Of a stretch of DNA of 33,194 nucleotides, positions 8,651 to 16,504 are shown piece after piece (the first letter of the stretch is position 1; each line of letters begins with the position of its first letter). The notes under the pieces were generated by a model. The model did not search any database, was not told the origin of the DNA, and worked only from the letters and a program-made list of their open reading frames with translations. The translations under genes and the position numbers were made by a program. This stretch comes from JAXGPP01 sp964436865 (GTDB lineage: Bacteria > Planctomycetota > Planctomycetia > Pirellulales > Thermoguttaceae): positions 1 through 33,194 of the forward strand of contig CAYTFK010000039.1 of NCBI GenBank assembly GCA_964436865.1, given 5' to 3'.

Positions 8651-10033
8651 TCAGCAGGTCACGTGGAACAGCGCTGCCTTGCGTTGGTTCGAGTCGTTGT
8701 AAGCGACAATTGCCTGCGGTGTCGGCAGAGCGTGCTGCTCAATCGACCGCTGCTGAAGGTAGCGCCGCGCGGCATCGTCCAACTGTAGCTGGCCGCTCTC
8801 TCCCGTGCCGATGAACACGACGGTGGGCCCTCCTTTACAGACCTTTTCCAGTTCCTCTGCCCCGATCATATGGGAATCGCCGCAGCCGGGTTGACCGTCG
8901 CTCTTGCGGCGCTTGATCCTGCCGTCGACGCGCACATAGACGTCGTCAGTGTAGGTCTGGTTGGCAACGAGCACTTCGCCCTGCCGCGTCCACACGACGG
9001 CCGGATAGCTGGGCGCGAACCGGTACTTCTTCTTGAAAGGGTTGCGGCCCGCATGCCGAGCGGCCAGGGCGGCCGCGCCCAGCACAACCGCGTCGTCGCC
9101 CAAGGCTGAAAGGACCACGTGGCCGGCATCGTGGGCCCCCGGCAGCTTGTCCCCGGCGACAATGCCCTCGACGATCGGCAGGATGTACGCGTGGCAGGCT
9201 TCGACCACGCCGCCCCCGAGCACGATTACCTCGGGATCGAGAATGTGGCGGATCGTAAGACAGGCGTGGCCAAGTACGTCGGCGGCGCGATGGACCACCT
9301 CGGTCACCAGTTCGTCGCCTTGCTCCAAGGCCTTGCGGAGCGTGCCGGAACGGATCTGGCCCAAGTCGCCGGCGAGCATCTCGTTAAGCGCCGTGGGCCG
9401 CCCCTGCGCCACGCCCTCGCGGATGTCGCGCTCGATCGCCGAACGGCTCGCCACGGCTTCCAGGCATCCCTTGTTGCCGCAGCCACACAGGCGCCCGCCG
9501 ATCTGCATCACCGTGTGGCCCACCTCCATTGCCGCCTCGCGGGCTCCGCGCCACAACTTCCCCTTGCGAACGAAGCCGCCCCCCAGTCCAGTCCCCACGA
9601 ACATGCCGACGACGCTCGCGGCGTTTCGCGCCGACCCAAGCCACGCTTCGCCCAGGGTGCCCAGGTTGCAGTCGTTGCCGATCGCGACGGGCACCCGGAA
9701 TCGGTCCTCGAGGTGCGGCCCCAGGTCAACGCCCGTCAGGTTCATGTTTGGTGTGACCACCACCCGGCCCGCGCGCGGCTCCACCACGCCCGGCACGGCC
9801 ACTCCGATGCCCGCGATCCCATTGGGCCGGACGGCGGGGTCGGAGAGCACTTGCTGCATAGCGCTTTCCAGCGCGGCAAGCACTTCCGCCGAGCCTCCTT
9901 CCCGGGGAGTCCTCACACGTTCGCGGGCGAGAATCGCTCCCGATTCCTCGACCAGCGATGACTGGATCTTGGTGCCGCCAATATCCACGGTCAGATACAG
10001 CCGTCTGTTCTTAGTACGTTTGCCGTCGGTCAT
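8651..10033 (-). CDS. ROK family sugar kinase fused to an Mth938-like domain
   Basis: ATG at 10033 is chosen because AAAGGGA precedes it; the frame extends to 10102 without family similarity. It encodes 460 residues. Residues about 11-330 are a complete ROK (repressor/ORF/kinase) domain. VDIGGTK (16-22) is the phosphate-binding loop, and IGNDCN gives the catalytic Asp121. EVGHTV (His173) and CGCGNKGC (Cys183, 185, 190) form the ROK zinc site. There is no N-terminal winged helix, so it is a kinase (glucokinase-like) rather than a repressor. Residues about 340-460 look like an Mth938/NDUFAF3-type (DUF498) domain: YTDDVYVRVDGRIKRR, VVFIGTGESGQL, LPTPQAIVAYN and a terminal FHVTC. I do not know this fusion as a standard architecture. 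The likely reaction is cytosolic ATP-dependent hexose phosphorylation; the role of the tail is unknown. Confidence 0.88.
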   Translation of the reverse strand: MTDGKRTKNRRLYLTVDIGGTKIQSSLVEESGAILARERVRTPREGGSAEVLAALESAMQQVLSDPAVRPNGIAGIGVAVPGVVEPRAGRVVVTPNMNLTGVDLGPHLEDRFRVPVAIGNDCNLGTLGEAWLGSARNAASVVGMFVGTGLGGGFVRKGKLWRGAREAAMEVGHTVMQIGGRLCGCGNKGCLEAVASRSAIERDIREGVAQGRPTALNEMLAGDLGQIRSGTLRKALEQGDELVTEVVHRAADVLGHACLTIRHILDPEVIVLGGGVVEACHAYILPIVEGIVAGDKLPGAHDAGHVVLSALGDDAVVLGAAALAARHAGRNPFKKKYRFAPSYPAVVWTRQGEVLVANQTYTDDVYVRVDGRIKRRKSDGQPGCGDSHMIGAEELEKVCKGGPTVVFIGTGESGQLQLDDAARRYLQQRSIEQHALPTPQAIVAYNDSNQRKAALFHVTC

Positions 10034-10414
10034 GGGGCATCCCTTTGCGGCAGCACGGCAACCTTCCACTTTTCTCCAAAGAAACTGGAAAAGGGGTGGC
10101 ACTCGGCGGCCCTACCAGGGCGGGAGCCGGATGCCGCGGCGGTTGACTCGCGCCGGCGAGACTCTGCTTTTATCGCAATTGTACGCCAGTGTAAAGCGGC
10201 ACCGGGCTGTTAAACGTCCGGGCCGCAGACACGTACGGTGGGCTCCCCGGAGATGTCGGCGGTTGGCCCGCTGGCGGATTGAGCAACGAGGGTCGCTGTG
10301 AAGATCGCCGCTGCCCGGCCAAAATCCTCCCTGGCGGTTGCACAACCCACCACCGAGCCCGTAGATTCGCGTTGTCGTGCTTCGGTATGAAAACTCCGAA
10401 AAAGGGAGCAATGC
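10034..10414. other. Divergent intergenic region
   Basis: About 380 bases separate the ROK fusion gene (leftward) from the TIM-barrel gene (rightward), so both promoters should lie here. On the minus strand TTTACA and TAAAAG stand 17 bases apart around 10160-10190, a weak promoter candidate for the ROK gene. No clear hairpin array, repeat or gene was seen. Small open frames here have poor composition. Confidence 0.4.
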
Positions 10415-12034
10415 ATGAATTGGCTATTAGATCGCCGGCTGAATCGCCGCTTGCCGGCCGCGCTCAACCTGGTGCAGGTGGCGGTTCCATTGTGGTTCGC
10501 AGCCTCACTGGCTGCCGGCCTTCCGGCGCGCGGCGCCGAGGACCTTTGGAAGCTCGCCCTCGATAAGGCCGGCACGCACCGCTTCTCGACCCTCTTCACC
10601 GCCCAGCAGGTCGGCAGTCACCTCGGCAGCGACGAGGGAATCGATGCCGCCATCGATTGGTGCCGGAAGACGGCCGTCACCAAAGTTTATATCGAGACCT
10701 TCCGCAACGGCCATCTCGCCCGGCGCGAAGCACTCCAGCACGCCCGCGATCGCTTCCGCCAGGCCGGGTTCGAAGTCTCGGGTTGCGTCACCACTACCGT
10801 CGTCGGCAAGCGTTCCACGGGGTGGAATATCATCTCCTGCTACACCGACCAGGGCACGCAGGAGCATCTCCAGGAGATTTTCGAGTTCACCGCCGGGCTG
10901 TTCGACGAGATCATGATCGACGACTTCTGGTTCACCGATTGCGCGTGCCAGGAATGCGAAGCCGCGCGAACCGCGAAAAAAGTGACCGTCGGCGGCGAAA
11001 CGACGTCGATCGCCAAGGATACGTGGGAAGACTACCGCGGCGAACTGCTGGTGCGTCTCTCGCGCGAGCGGATACTCGCCCCGGCGCGGCGGGTCAACCC
11101 GGCGGTGAAGGTGATCATCAAGTACCCGCAGTGGTACGACCGCTTCCACGAGCGCGGTTATGAAGTGCTGCGCGAGACGGCCGATTTCGACCGCATCTGG
11201 GTGGGCACCGAAACCCGCGACTACAGCGACCAGCGCTGGGGCGGCACCCCGCAGTACGAGGCCTATTTCATCATGCGCTGGCTGGGCGGCATCGGCGGCG
11301 AGAAGTGCGGCGGCGGCTGGTTCGATCCCTACGGCACAACCGAGGCCACCTACCTGGAGCAGGCCCGACAGACGGTGCTTGCCGGGGCGCGCGAGTCGCT
11401 CCTGTTCTGCTATGGCTCGCTGCTGGAGAATACGGGCCCCAAGAACATCGAGGCGCTGCGTAAGCAGATCCGGGAGCTGTTGGAAGTGGCCGAGCAGGTT
11501 GCCCGGCGACAACCGGTGGGCGTGGCCGCCTACAAGCCGGCCAACAGCCATCCGGAGAACGAGCCTCGCGTGTTCGACTTCGTCGGCATGATGGGCCTGC
11601 CGCTGGTCCCCTGCCACGAGTTCCCGGCCGCCGCCCCCGCCGCCTTCTTCTCGGTCCACGCGCTCAAAGACGCCGAACTGCCAGAGAGACTGGCCAAGTA
11701 CATCAGCGAGGGCAAACCCGTGCTGGTCACCGATGGTCTCGCAGAGCGGCTCGACGGCAAAGTGAAGCTAGACGCGCCGACTGTCCACGTGCTGGCCGTC
11801 AAGGGCGAGCCCAAAGGGCTGCTCGATTGGGCCCAATCCGAACTCGACCCTCTGCGTGCATCGATCCTGCCGGCCGTGGGACGCGCGTTTGAATCGCCGA
11901 ACCGCGTCGGACTCTACCTCTTCGACGACGGAAGCTGGGTGGTCGAGAATTTCAACGATCAGCCGGTAACCACGCGGCTGGACGGCCAACTCGTTGAGAT
12001 TCCGGCCCGCGGCTGGGTTCGCCATTGGAAATAA
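10415..12034 (+). CDS. Secreted glycoside-hydrolase-like TIM barrel with C-terminal amidotransferase-like domain
   Basis: This 539-residue protein starts at ATG 10415, with AGGGAG six bases upstream. It has a long signal-like N-terminus: a basic region, then a hydrophobic core at about 18-36, ending GLPARGAE. The middle reads as a TIM barrel, with TKVYIETFRNGH, FDEIMIDDFWFTDCACQECEAAR and VKVIIKYPQW. The acidic IDD at 168-170, followed by a C-x-C-x-x-C cluster at 176-181, resembles glycosidase-like (GHL) barrels found with beta-galactosidase trimerisation domains. From about residue 400 the sequence (FDFVGMMGLPLVPCHEF, then YISEGKPVLVTDGLAERL) looks like the class I glutamine amidotransferase-like fold used in such trimerisation domains. 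The substrate is unknown, and assignment to a numbered GH family is not possible by eye. It is followed by hairpins at 12079-12190. Confidence 0.65.
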   Translation: MNWLLDRRLNRRLPAALNLVQVAVPLWFAASLAAGLPARGAEDLWKLALDKAGTHRFSTLFTAQQVGSHLGSDEGIDAAIDWCRKTAVTKVYIETFRNGHLARREALQHARDRFRQAGFEVSGCVTTTVVGKRSTGWNIISCYTDQGTQEHLQEIFEFTAGLFDEIMIDDFWFTDCACQECEAARTAKKVTVGGETTSIAKDTWEDYRGELLVRLSRERILAPARRVNPAVKVIIKYPQWYDRFHERGYEVLRETADFDRIWVGTETRDYSDQRWGGTPQYEAYFIMRWLGGIGGEKCGGGWFDPYGTTEATYLEQARQTVLAGARESLLFCYGSLLENTGPKNIEALRKQIRELLEVAEQVARRQPVGVAAYKPANSHPENEPRVFDFVGMMGLPLVPCHEFPAAAPAAFFSVHALKDAELPERLAKYISEGKPVLVTDGLAERLDGKVKLDAPTVHVLAVKGEPKGLLDWAQSELDPLRASILPAVGRAFESPNRVGLYLFDDGSWVVENFNDQPVTTRLDGQLVEIPARGWVRHWK

Positions 12035-12078
12035 CGCACCGCCACTTTCCCGGCACGACGAATGTGTTAGAATAAAAT

Positions 12079-12190
12079 CAGAAAAAATGCTATTTCTGTA
12101 GGTCGCCCATCCAGCAGACAGGTACCGTAGCGTTTCGACGCTACACGGGGCCAGGTGCTTCGCAAGTAGCTGCCTGGCCCCGCTTGTTTT
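12079..12190 (+). ncRNA. Candidate structured small RNA or hairpin-rich 3' end
   Basis: Three hairpins stand in series. CAGAAA/TTTCTG encloses 8 bases (12079-12098). GTAGCGT/ACGCTAC encloses a TTCG tetraloop (12127-12144). A 10-bp terminator-like stem occupies 12146-12182. A -10-like TAGAAT lies at 12068-12073, just before the first stem, which is where transcription would start. No good -35 box was seen. The layout fits an independent RNA of about 110 nucleotides, or an elaborate 3' untranslated region of the gene ending at 12034. I do not recognise a known RNA family. Confidence 0.35.
12146..12190 (+). terminator. Rho-independent terminator
   Basis: CGGGGCCAGG (12146-12155) pairs perfectly with CCTGGCCCCG (12173-12182) over a 17-base loop, followed by CTTGTTTT. 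This is the best intrinsic terminator in the window. It would end transcripts from the gene at 10415 or from the small RNA candidate before the regulator-transporter operon. Confidence 0.65.
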
Positions 12191-12275
12191 CTCTCCAGAA
12201 TTTGCCGCCCCCCCGCGGCGGCCGCGCTCTCTCATACGCCGCGCCGGCGCACGAAAAAAATCCACTCGCCGGGCC

Positions 12276-12304
12276 TTGACTCCGCTGGACGATTGTATTA
12301 AATT
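12276..12304 (+). promoter_or_regulatory. Promoter of the GntR-ABC operon
   Basis: TTGACT (12276-12281) and TAAATT (12299-12304) lie 17 bases apart, 45 bases before the GntR start at 12349. The -35 box is near-consensus. The -10 box is weaker but sits in an AT-rich island in otherwise GC-rich DNA. Confidence 0.55.
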
Positions 12305-12312
12305 ATTAATAC
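12295..12312. promoter_or_regulatory. Palindromic operator overlapping the -10 box
   Basis: GTATTAA, four bases, then TTAATAC makes a perfect 7-bp inverted repeat. Its GT...AC ends fit the general GntR-family operator pattern. It covers the predicted -10 box, so binding would block transcription. The likely binder is the GntR-type protein encoded immediately downstream, giving autoregulation of the ABC operon. Confidence 0.55.
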
Positions 12313-12348
12313 AGTGATACAACAAGTCTGCGCGGCCGAGGCTGAGCC

Positions 12349-12738
12349 ATGCAAGTGCGAATCTCGGACCGGGATGGGGTGCCGGTCTACGTCCAGCTCG
12401 TCAGCCAGATCAAGTATCTGGTTTCTTCCGGGCGGCTGACCCCGGGCGAGCAGCTCCCGCCGGTGCGGAAGCTCGCCGAGCAGCTCGTCGTCAATCCCAA
12501 CACGGTGGCCCGGGCCTACCGCGAGTTGGAAAGCGAAGGCGTGGTGACCTGCCGCCGCGGCGCGGGGGTGTTCGTGGCCGATGGCGTCTCTCCGCTGGCC
12601 CGCCGCGAGCAGAATCGCATTCTCGCCGAACGGGTCGACGTGCTGGTCACCGAAGCCCGGCAGATGAAGGTCGATCTGGACACCCTCGTGGCGATCGTCC
12701 GCCGCCGCTACGAACTTCTCGAGGAGCCGTCAGCATGA
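12349..12738 (+). CDS. GntR family transcriptional regulator, YtrA subfamily
   Basis: This 129-residue protein has a winged helix-turn-helix over about residues 10-75. Its diagnostic run is VYVQLVSQIKYLVSSGRLTPGEQLPPVRKLAEQL, followed by VNPNTVARAYRELESEGVV, the recognition helix. The remaining ~50 residues form a short helical tail (REQNRILAERVDVLVTEARQMK) rather than a large effector domain. That is the mark of the YtrA subfamily, which usually sits in front of ABC transporter genes and represses them. Here it overlaps the ATPase gene by ATGA (12735-12738), so the two are translationally coupled. The palindrome at 12295-12312 is its likely operator. The inducing signal is unknown; YtrA-type systems often respond to cell-envelope-active compounds. 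Confidence 0.92.
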   Translation: MQVRISDRDGVPVYVQLVSQIKYLVSSGRLTPGEQLPPVRKLAEQLVVNPNTVARAYRELESEGVVTCRRGAGVFVADGVSPLARREQNRILAERVDVLVTEARQMKVDLDTLVAIVRRRYELLEEPSA

Positions 12739-13640
12739 GCGAGGCAATAGTCTCCGTTACCGAGCTTTCACGGCGCTTCGGCAGCACCGTTGCGCTGGAT
12801 CGCGTGACGCTCTCCGTCGATCGGGGCACGGTCTTCGGCCTGGTGGGCGAGAACGGCGCCGGCAAAACCACGCTCATCCGCCACCTGCTGGGCCTCCAGC
12901 GGGCCCGGGCGGGAAGTGTGCGGGTTTTCGGCCTCGATCCGGCCAGCGAGCCGGTGGGCGTGTTGAGCCGCATCGGCTATCTCTCCGAGGAACGCGACCT
13001 GCCCGACTGGATGCGGGTGGGGGAGCTGATGAGCTACACGCGGGCCTTCTATCCGCGCTGGGACGACGGCTTTGCCGCCGATCTTCTGGCGATGTTCGAG
13101 CTTAATCCGGGCCAGAAGATCCGCACGCTGTCGCGCGGCCAGCGTGCCCGCGCCGGCTTGCTGATTGCCCTGGCGCACCGGCCGGAGTTTCTCGTGCTCG
13201 ACGAGCCCTCGTCGGGGCTCGATCCGTCGGCACGGCAGGACATCCTGGCCGCCGTCGTGCGGACGGTGGCCGATGAGGGGCGGACCGTGCTCCTATCGTC
13301 TCACCTGCTCCACGAGGTCCAGCGCGTGGCCGACCGCGTGGCCATGCTTCACCGCGGGCGGCTGTTGCTCGACGAGCCGGTTGAGGACCTGCTGGCGAGG
13401 CATTGCCTGCTGACGCTGCATTTCCCCTGCGCCCTGGCGGCCCAGCCGCAACTGGCCGGCGGACTCTGCTGTTGGGGCGAAGGAACCGAATGGACGTGCC
13501 TGACCGACGGCGAGCAGGGCGTGCTGCGCGAAGCCGCGGCAGCGGCGGGAGCCGAGATTGTCGAGCAGCGGCCGCCGTCGCTGGAAGAAGTCTTTCTCGC
13601 GCGGCGCAAGAGCGCGGCTGCCGGGAGCGAGCAACCATGA
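12735..13640 (+). CDS. ABC transporter ATP-binding protein
   Basis: This 301-residue protein has the full ABC ATPase motif set. Walker A is GENGAGKTT (38-46), the signature LSRGQ (132-136), Walker B FLVLDE with the following PSSGLD (152-163), and the switch histidine is in LLSSH (His190). The order and the ~80-residue C-terminal tail fit the CcmA/NatA-like class of exporters or drug/antibiotic ATPases. The signature has R where GG is common (LSRGQ), which is frequent in the YtrB/EcsA-like group. It overlaps both neighbours by ATGA, so the regulator, ATPase and permease form one coupled unit. It would act on the cytoplasmic face, powering the permease encoded next. The substrate cannot be read from the sequence. 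Confidence 0.95.
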   Translation: MSEAIVSVTELSRRFGSTVALDRVTLSVDRGTVFGLVGENGAGKTTLIRHLLGLQRARAGSVRVFGLDPASEPVGVLSRIGYLSEERDLPDWMRVGELMSYTRAFYPRWDDGFAADLLAMFELNPGQKIRTLSRGQRARAGLLIALAHRPEFLVLDEPSSGLDPSARQDILAAVVRTVADEGRTVLLSSHLLHEVQRVADRVAMLHRGRLLLDEPVEDLLARHCLLTLHFPCALAAQPQLAGGLCCWGEGTEWTCLTDGEQGVLREAAAAAGAEIVEQRPPSLEEVFLARRKSAAAGSEQP

Positions 13641-15268
13641 TTACCCGATCGATCGGCTTCTGGCTGTCGTGGGAGTATTGGCGCCGGGGGATGTACTGGT
13701 TTGTGCCCGGCTGTGTGCTGCTGGTCGTCGGTTTCATGGCGCCTGCCTATGCCGTGCTTTCCGCAGAGGCCAGTGTACGAGCGGCGTTGAATTACGCCAT
13801 CCTGGCCATGGTCTGCTGGACGCCGCTGGTGATGGCATTGGCCTCGCGCGGATTGCTGCGGCGGCAGTACACGCTGCCGGTGGGGAGCGGAACGCTGGCG
13901 GGGTGGACCCTGGCCAACGGGGCGCTGGCGGTGGCGATGACGTACTGGCTCGTGGCGCTGAGCTTCAACGCGCTTTTCCACGCCGGCTGGCCGATTTGGG
14001 GACCGGCGTGGTGGGCGGTAGTGATCTTCGTGGTCTTCCAGGCGACGGTGTGGTCGGTACCTGGCAGTCGGGGCGGAGTGCTCCTTCCCGTAGTTGTCAT
14101 GATGATGTTGGCGGTCTTTTCGGGTCCGCTCAGCCTTCATGAGCGAGTCCTTCCGACCATCGGTGATAGCGGCAACGGCATGGTTTACCCGACGATGTCT
14201 GCCGTTGAACTGGCGGCCTCGCTGGCCGTTGTGGCAGTGTTCTCCTTGGCGAGCGTCTATGTCGTCGGCCGCGATCGCCGCGGCGAGGCATGGTCGTTTT
14301 CGTGGCTGAGTCCGGCGCGGTGGGCCGAGCGCGTCCGGGATTCCAGGTCCACTGCAATGGCGCCACCCGGCCAATTCGTTTCCCGGACATTCCGCTCGCC
14401 GCGCGCGGCCCAGTTCTGGACGGAGTGGCGCTCCAGGGGTCGCTACGTGCCGCTGGCTGTGGCGGGCGCGTTCGTCATGCTGTGGGTTGTCGCGGTAGTG
14501 AATGGGCTCGACTGGTATTCAGTTTCCGGTGCGCTGGGCGGAATCTCGAGTTCGCTGCTCCTGATCTCGCCGTTTGCAGGGATCTTCCTCGGGCATCGAA
14601 GCGACGGGTTCGACATCAAGCCTTTTCTGGCCACGCGACCGCTGGGGGACGGTGAGCACGCGATGCTCGTGCTGCGAATCGTGGCGGCGGCTTACGGTTT
14701 GGCGGTGCTGGTCTGGTTCGGCGGATTCATGGTGACGGTTGCCGTCTGGGGGCCGTCGCCGTCGAGTTGGTCGTTGCCGCCCCTGTCCGGCTGGGCTGAT
14801 GTGGTGCGGTTTCTCCTTGGCAGCCTGGTGGCCGTCGTTGGCATTTTGCTGCTGGTGTGGACGCTCATGGCGCTCGGGGCGTCGCTGGCGATGGCGCGAA
14901 GCTGGTTCGTGGCGGTCGCTGGCATCGGGGGCGGAACCGCGGTCTTGATCCTGATCAACATTGCCGGGCAGGCGCCGTCGCTGGTTGCGGCGACCGCCAC
15001 GTTCCTGCTGGCGGCTGGCTCGGCCGGCGGAACGGCGGCGGCTTTCCTGGCCGCGTGGCGGCGAGAACTCATCTCGGGGCGGACTGTGGCAGGCGCGCTG
15101 GCGGTCTACATGCTCCTCTTGATGTGCTTCGTCGTGGCGCCATTCGCCCTGGAGTTGAGGGGGGAAGTGACGCTCTTGGGCGTGCTGGCCGCGCTCGGGG
15201 TCTGCGCGGCGCCGCTGGCGCCACTGGCGGCTGGGCCGCTGGCGCTTGCCTGGAACCGGCACCGATAG
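13637..15268 (+). CDS. ABC transporter permease
   Basis: The start is ATG 13637, overlapping the ATPase stop as ATGA; the frame is open further upstream but only as an overlap with the ATPase gene. The 543-residue protein is strongly hydrophobic, with roughly a dozen membrane segments. Examples are YWFVPGCVLLVVGFMAPAYA near the N-terminus, LLISPFAGIFLG in the middle, and a run of Ala/Leu/Val-rich helices to the C-terminus. No periplasmic binding protein is encoded nearby, so an exporter or envelope-stress transporter is more likely than an importer. The sequence gives no family name I would defend. It ends 32 bases before the convergent esterase gene. Confidence 0.85.
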   Translation: MITRSIGFWLSWEYWRRGMYWFVPGCVLLVVGFMAPAYAVLSAEASVRAALNYAILAMVCWTPLVMALASRGLLRRQYTLPVGSGTLAGWTLANGALAVAMTYWLVALSFNALFHAGWPIWGPAWWAVVIFVVFQATVWSVPGSRGGVLLPVVVMMMLAVFSGPLSLHERVLPTIGDSGNGMVYPTMSAVELAASLAVVAVFSLASVYVVGRDRRGEAWSFSWLSPARWAERVRDSRSTAMAPPGQFVSRTFRSPRAAQFWTEWRSRGRYVPLAVAGAFVMLWVVAVVNGLDWYSVSGALGGISSSLLLISPFAGIFLGHRSDGFDIKPFLATRPLGDGEHAMLVLRIVAAAYGLAVLVWFGGFMVTVAVWGPSPSSWSLPPLSGWADVVRFLLGSLVAVVGILLLVWTLMALGASLAMARSWFVAVAGIGGGTAVLILINIAGQAPSLVAATATFLLAAGSAGGTAAAFLAAWRRELISGRTVAGALAVYMLLLMCFVVAPFALELRGEVTLLGVLAALGVCAAPLAPLAAGPLALAWNRHR

Positions 15269-15300
15269 GATTCGTGCCGGCGACTGTTGGCGGATTGGAT

Positions 15301-16161
15301 TTAACGCGCGGGGGCAACGAGCGGGTCGAGGAACTTGAATAGCTCCGCCGTGGCGGGGTCGTCGGGCAATCCGAGGTCGGCGTTGAGTTTCCGGTGCGTG
15401 GTTTCCGGCGCGCCAAACACGGTGACCGGAATTTCGGCTTGCTGGAGCACCGCGCCCAGACGCCGCGCCTGCGCGGTGACGTCGGGATGCCCGGCCACGT
15501 GAAGGATCAGAAACGGCGGGATGCCTTTGCCCTTCGCCACGTGCGTTACGGCGGAGAAGTCGATGTGCTTCTTGGGGTCGTTGCCGAACTTCACGCGGTG
15601 CCCGACCGTCGGCAGCGGCAGGCCGTGGACCGCCTGACGGATTTCCGCCGTAAAGATCATCGCCGGCAGGTCATAGGTGTCGCCATCGACCGGCACGCAG
15701 CCCTTGAGGACCTCGAACGGCACCCCTTCGGCTTTCAGGTAGCGGTCGTCGATCGAAATCAGGGCGGCAAGCTGCGCGCCGGCCGAATGTCCCATGACGA
15801 AGATCCGCTTCGGATCGCCTCCGTGCCCGGCAATGTTCCGGTGCACCCAGCCGAGGGCCTTGGCGACGTCGCGGATGAGGACGTCCATTTCCACTTCGGG
15901 CAGCAACCGGTAGTTTGTGGAGACGAAGACGAAACCGCGTTCGGTGAAGACTCGCGGCTTGATCTGGACGTCGGTTTTGTCGCCGGCCTGCCAGCCGCCG
16001 CCGTGGATCCAGAACACGACGGGCAGTTCCTTCGCGCCGTCGGGGGCATAGACGTCGAGCACCTGGCGCGCGTGGGCGGGATCGGCGTACGGGATGTCGG
16101 ACTTCAGATTCTGTGCCTGCGCGGCAGACACCAGCAGCAGGAAGGCAGCCGCAGTTCTCAT
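15301..16161 (-). CDS. Secreted alpha/beta hydrolase (BD-FAE/HSL-like esterase)
   Basis: This 286-residue protein starts with a short signal peptide (MRTAAAFLLLVSAAQAQ, cleavage near residue 17). It contains VVFWIHGGGWQAGDK, the HGGGW oxyanion loop (53-57) of hormone-sensitive-lipase and BD-FAE type enzymes. The nucleophile elbow is GHSAG with Ser126, and THRKLN near the end is a likely site for the catalytic histidine. PPFLILHVAGHPDV is where the acid is expected. Such enzymes hydrolyse short acyl or feruloyl esters, including acetyl groups on polysaccharides. The substrate here is not known. It is convergent with the ABC permease. The stretch RYLKAEG is shared with the esterase at 25852, so the two are probably paralogues. 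A repeat and a LacI-type palindrome lie upstream. Confidence 0.88.
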   Translation of the reverse strand: MRTAAAFLLLVSAAQAQNLKSDIPYADPAHARQVLDVYAPDGAKELPVVFWIHGGGWQAGDKTDVQIKPRVFTERGFVFVSTNYRLLPEVEMDVLIRDVAKALGWVHRNIAGHGGDPKRIFVMGHSAGAQLAALISIDDRYLKAEGVPFEVLKGCVPVDGDTYDLPAMIFTAEIRQAVHGLPLPTVGHRVKFGNDPKKHIDFSAVTHVAKGKGIPPFLILHVAGHPDVTAQARRLGAVLQQAEIPVTVFGAPETTHRKLNADLGLPDDPATAELFKFLDPLVAPAR

Positions 16162-16228
16162 GGTTGGTAACTCCTGTTTCGATGGACTCTCTCGCTCGCA
16201 CTGGCCGCATCGATCGTGGCGCGGTTCT

Positions 16229-16273
16229 GCGGAAGGACGCTGCTTTCGCCGAGCGAAAGGCGACAGTTGTTGA
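16229..16273 (+). repeat. Interspersed hairpin repeat, copy 1
   Basis: A 45-base element contains CTTTCGC and GCGAAAG as a hairpin, followed by GCGACAGTTGTTGA. A second copy lies at 30388-30433 in the same orientation. The two differ by a few bases, mainly in the loop. Both are intergenic. Confidence 0.7.
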
Positions 16274-16490
16274 TTCCCCGATGCTTGCCCATCTTCTCAG
16301 TGGGCTGTCTACGGGCACATTGTCGCCGCCGGCCTTTCCGGCGGTCAATCTCCGCCGGCGGTCTGGCCTGATCGCCGCGCCTAACGCGAGGGGGGGCCGG
16401 TGGAGGGCGGGCTGCGGGGCGGCTGATGCGCAACAATAACGCATCGCGCGAAAAATCTTGGATCTGGCGGCAGGCCGTAAGCAGTTGTTG

Positions 16491-16504
16491 TGAAAGCGGT
16501 TGCA
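16491..16504. promoter_or_regulatory. LacI-family-type operator palindrome
   Basis: TGAAAGCGGTTGCA matches the LacI-family pattern TGNAANCGNTTNCA at all ten fixed positions, with the central CG. Such sites bind sugar-responsive LacI-type repressors or CcpA-like proteins. It lies 330 bases upstream of the esterase and 412 upstream of the radical SAM gene. No LacI-type regulator is encoded in the window. Confidence 0.4.

Noticed and set aside
10112..10411. Small minus-strand open frame before the ROK fusion gene
   Set aside because: Arg/Gly-rich with no ribosome site, and it occupies the divergent promoter region.
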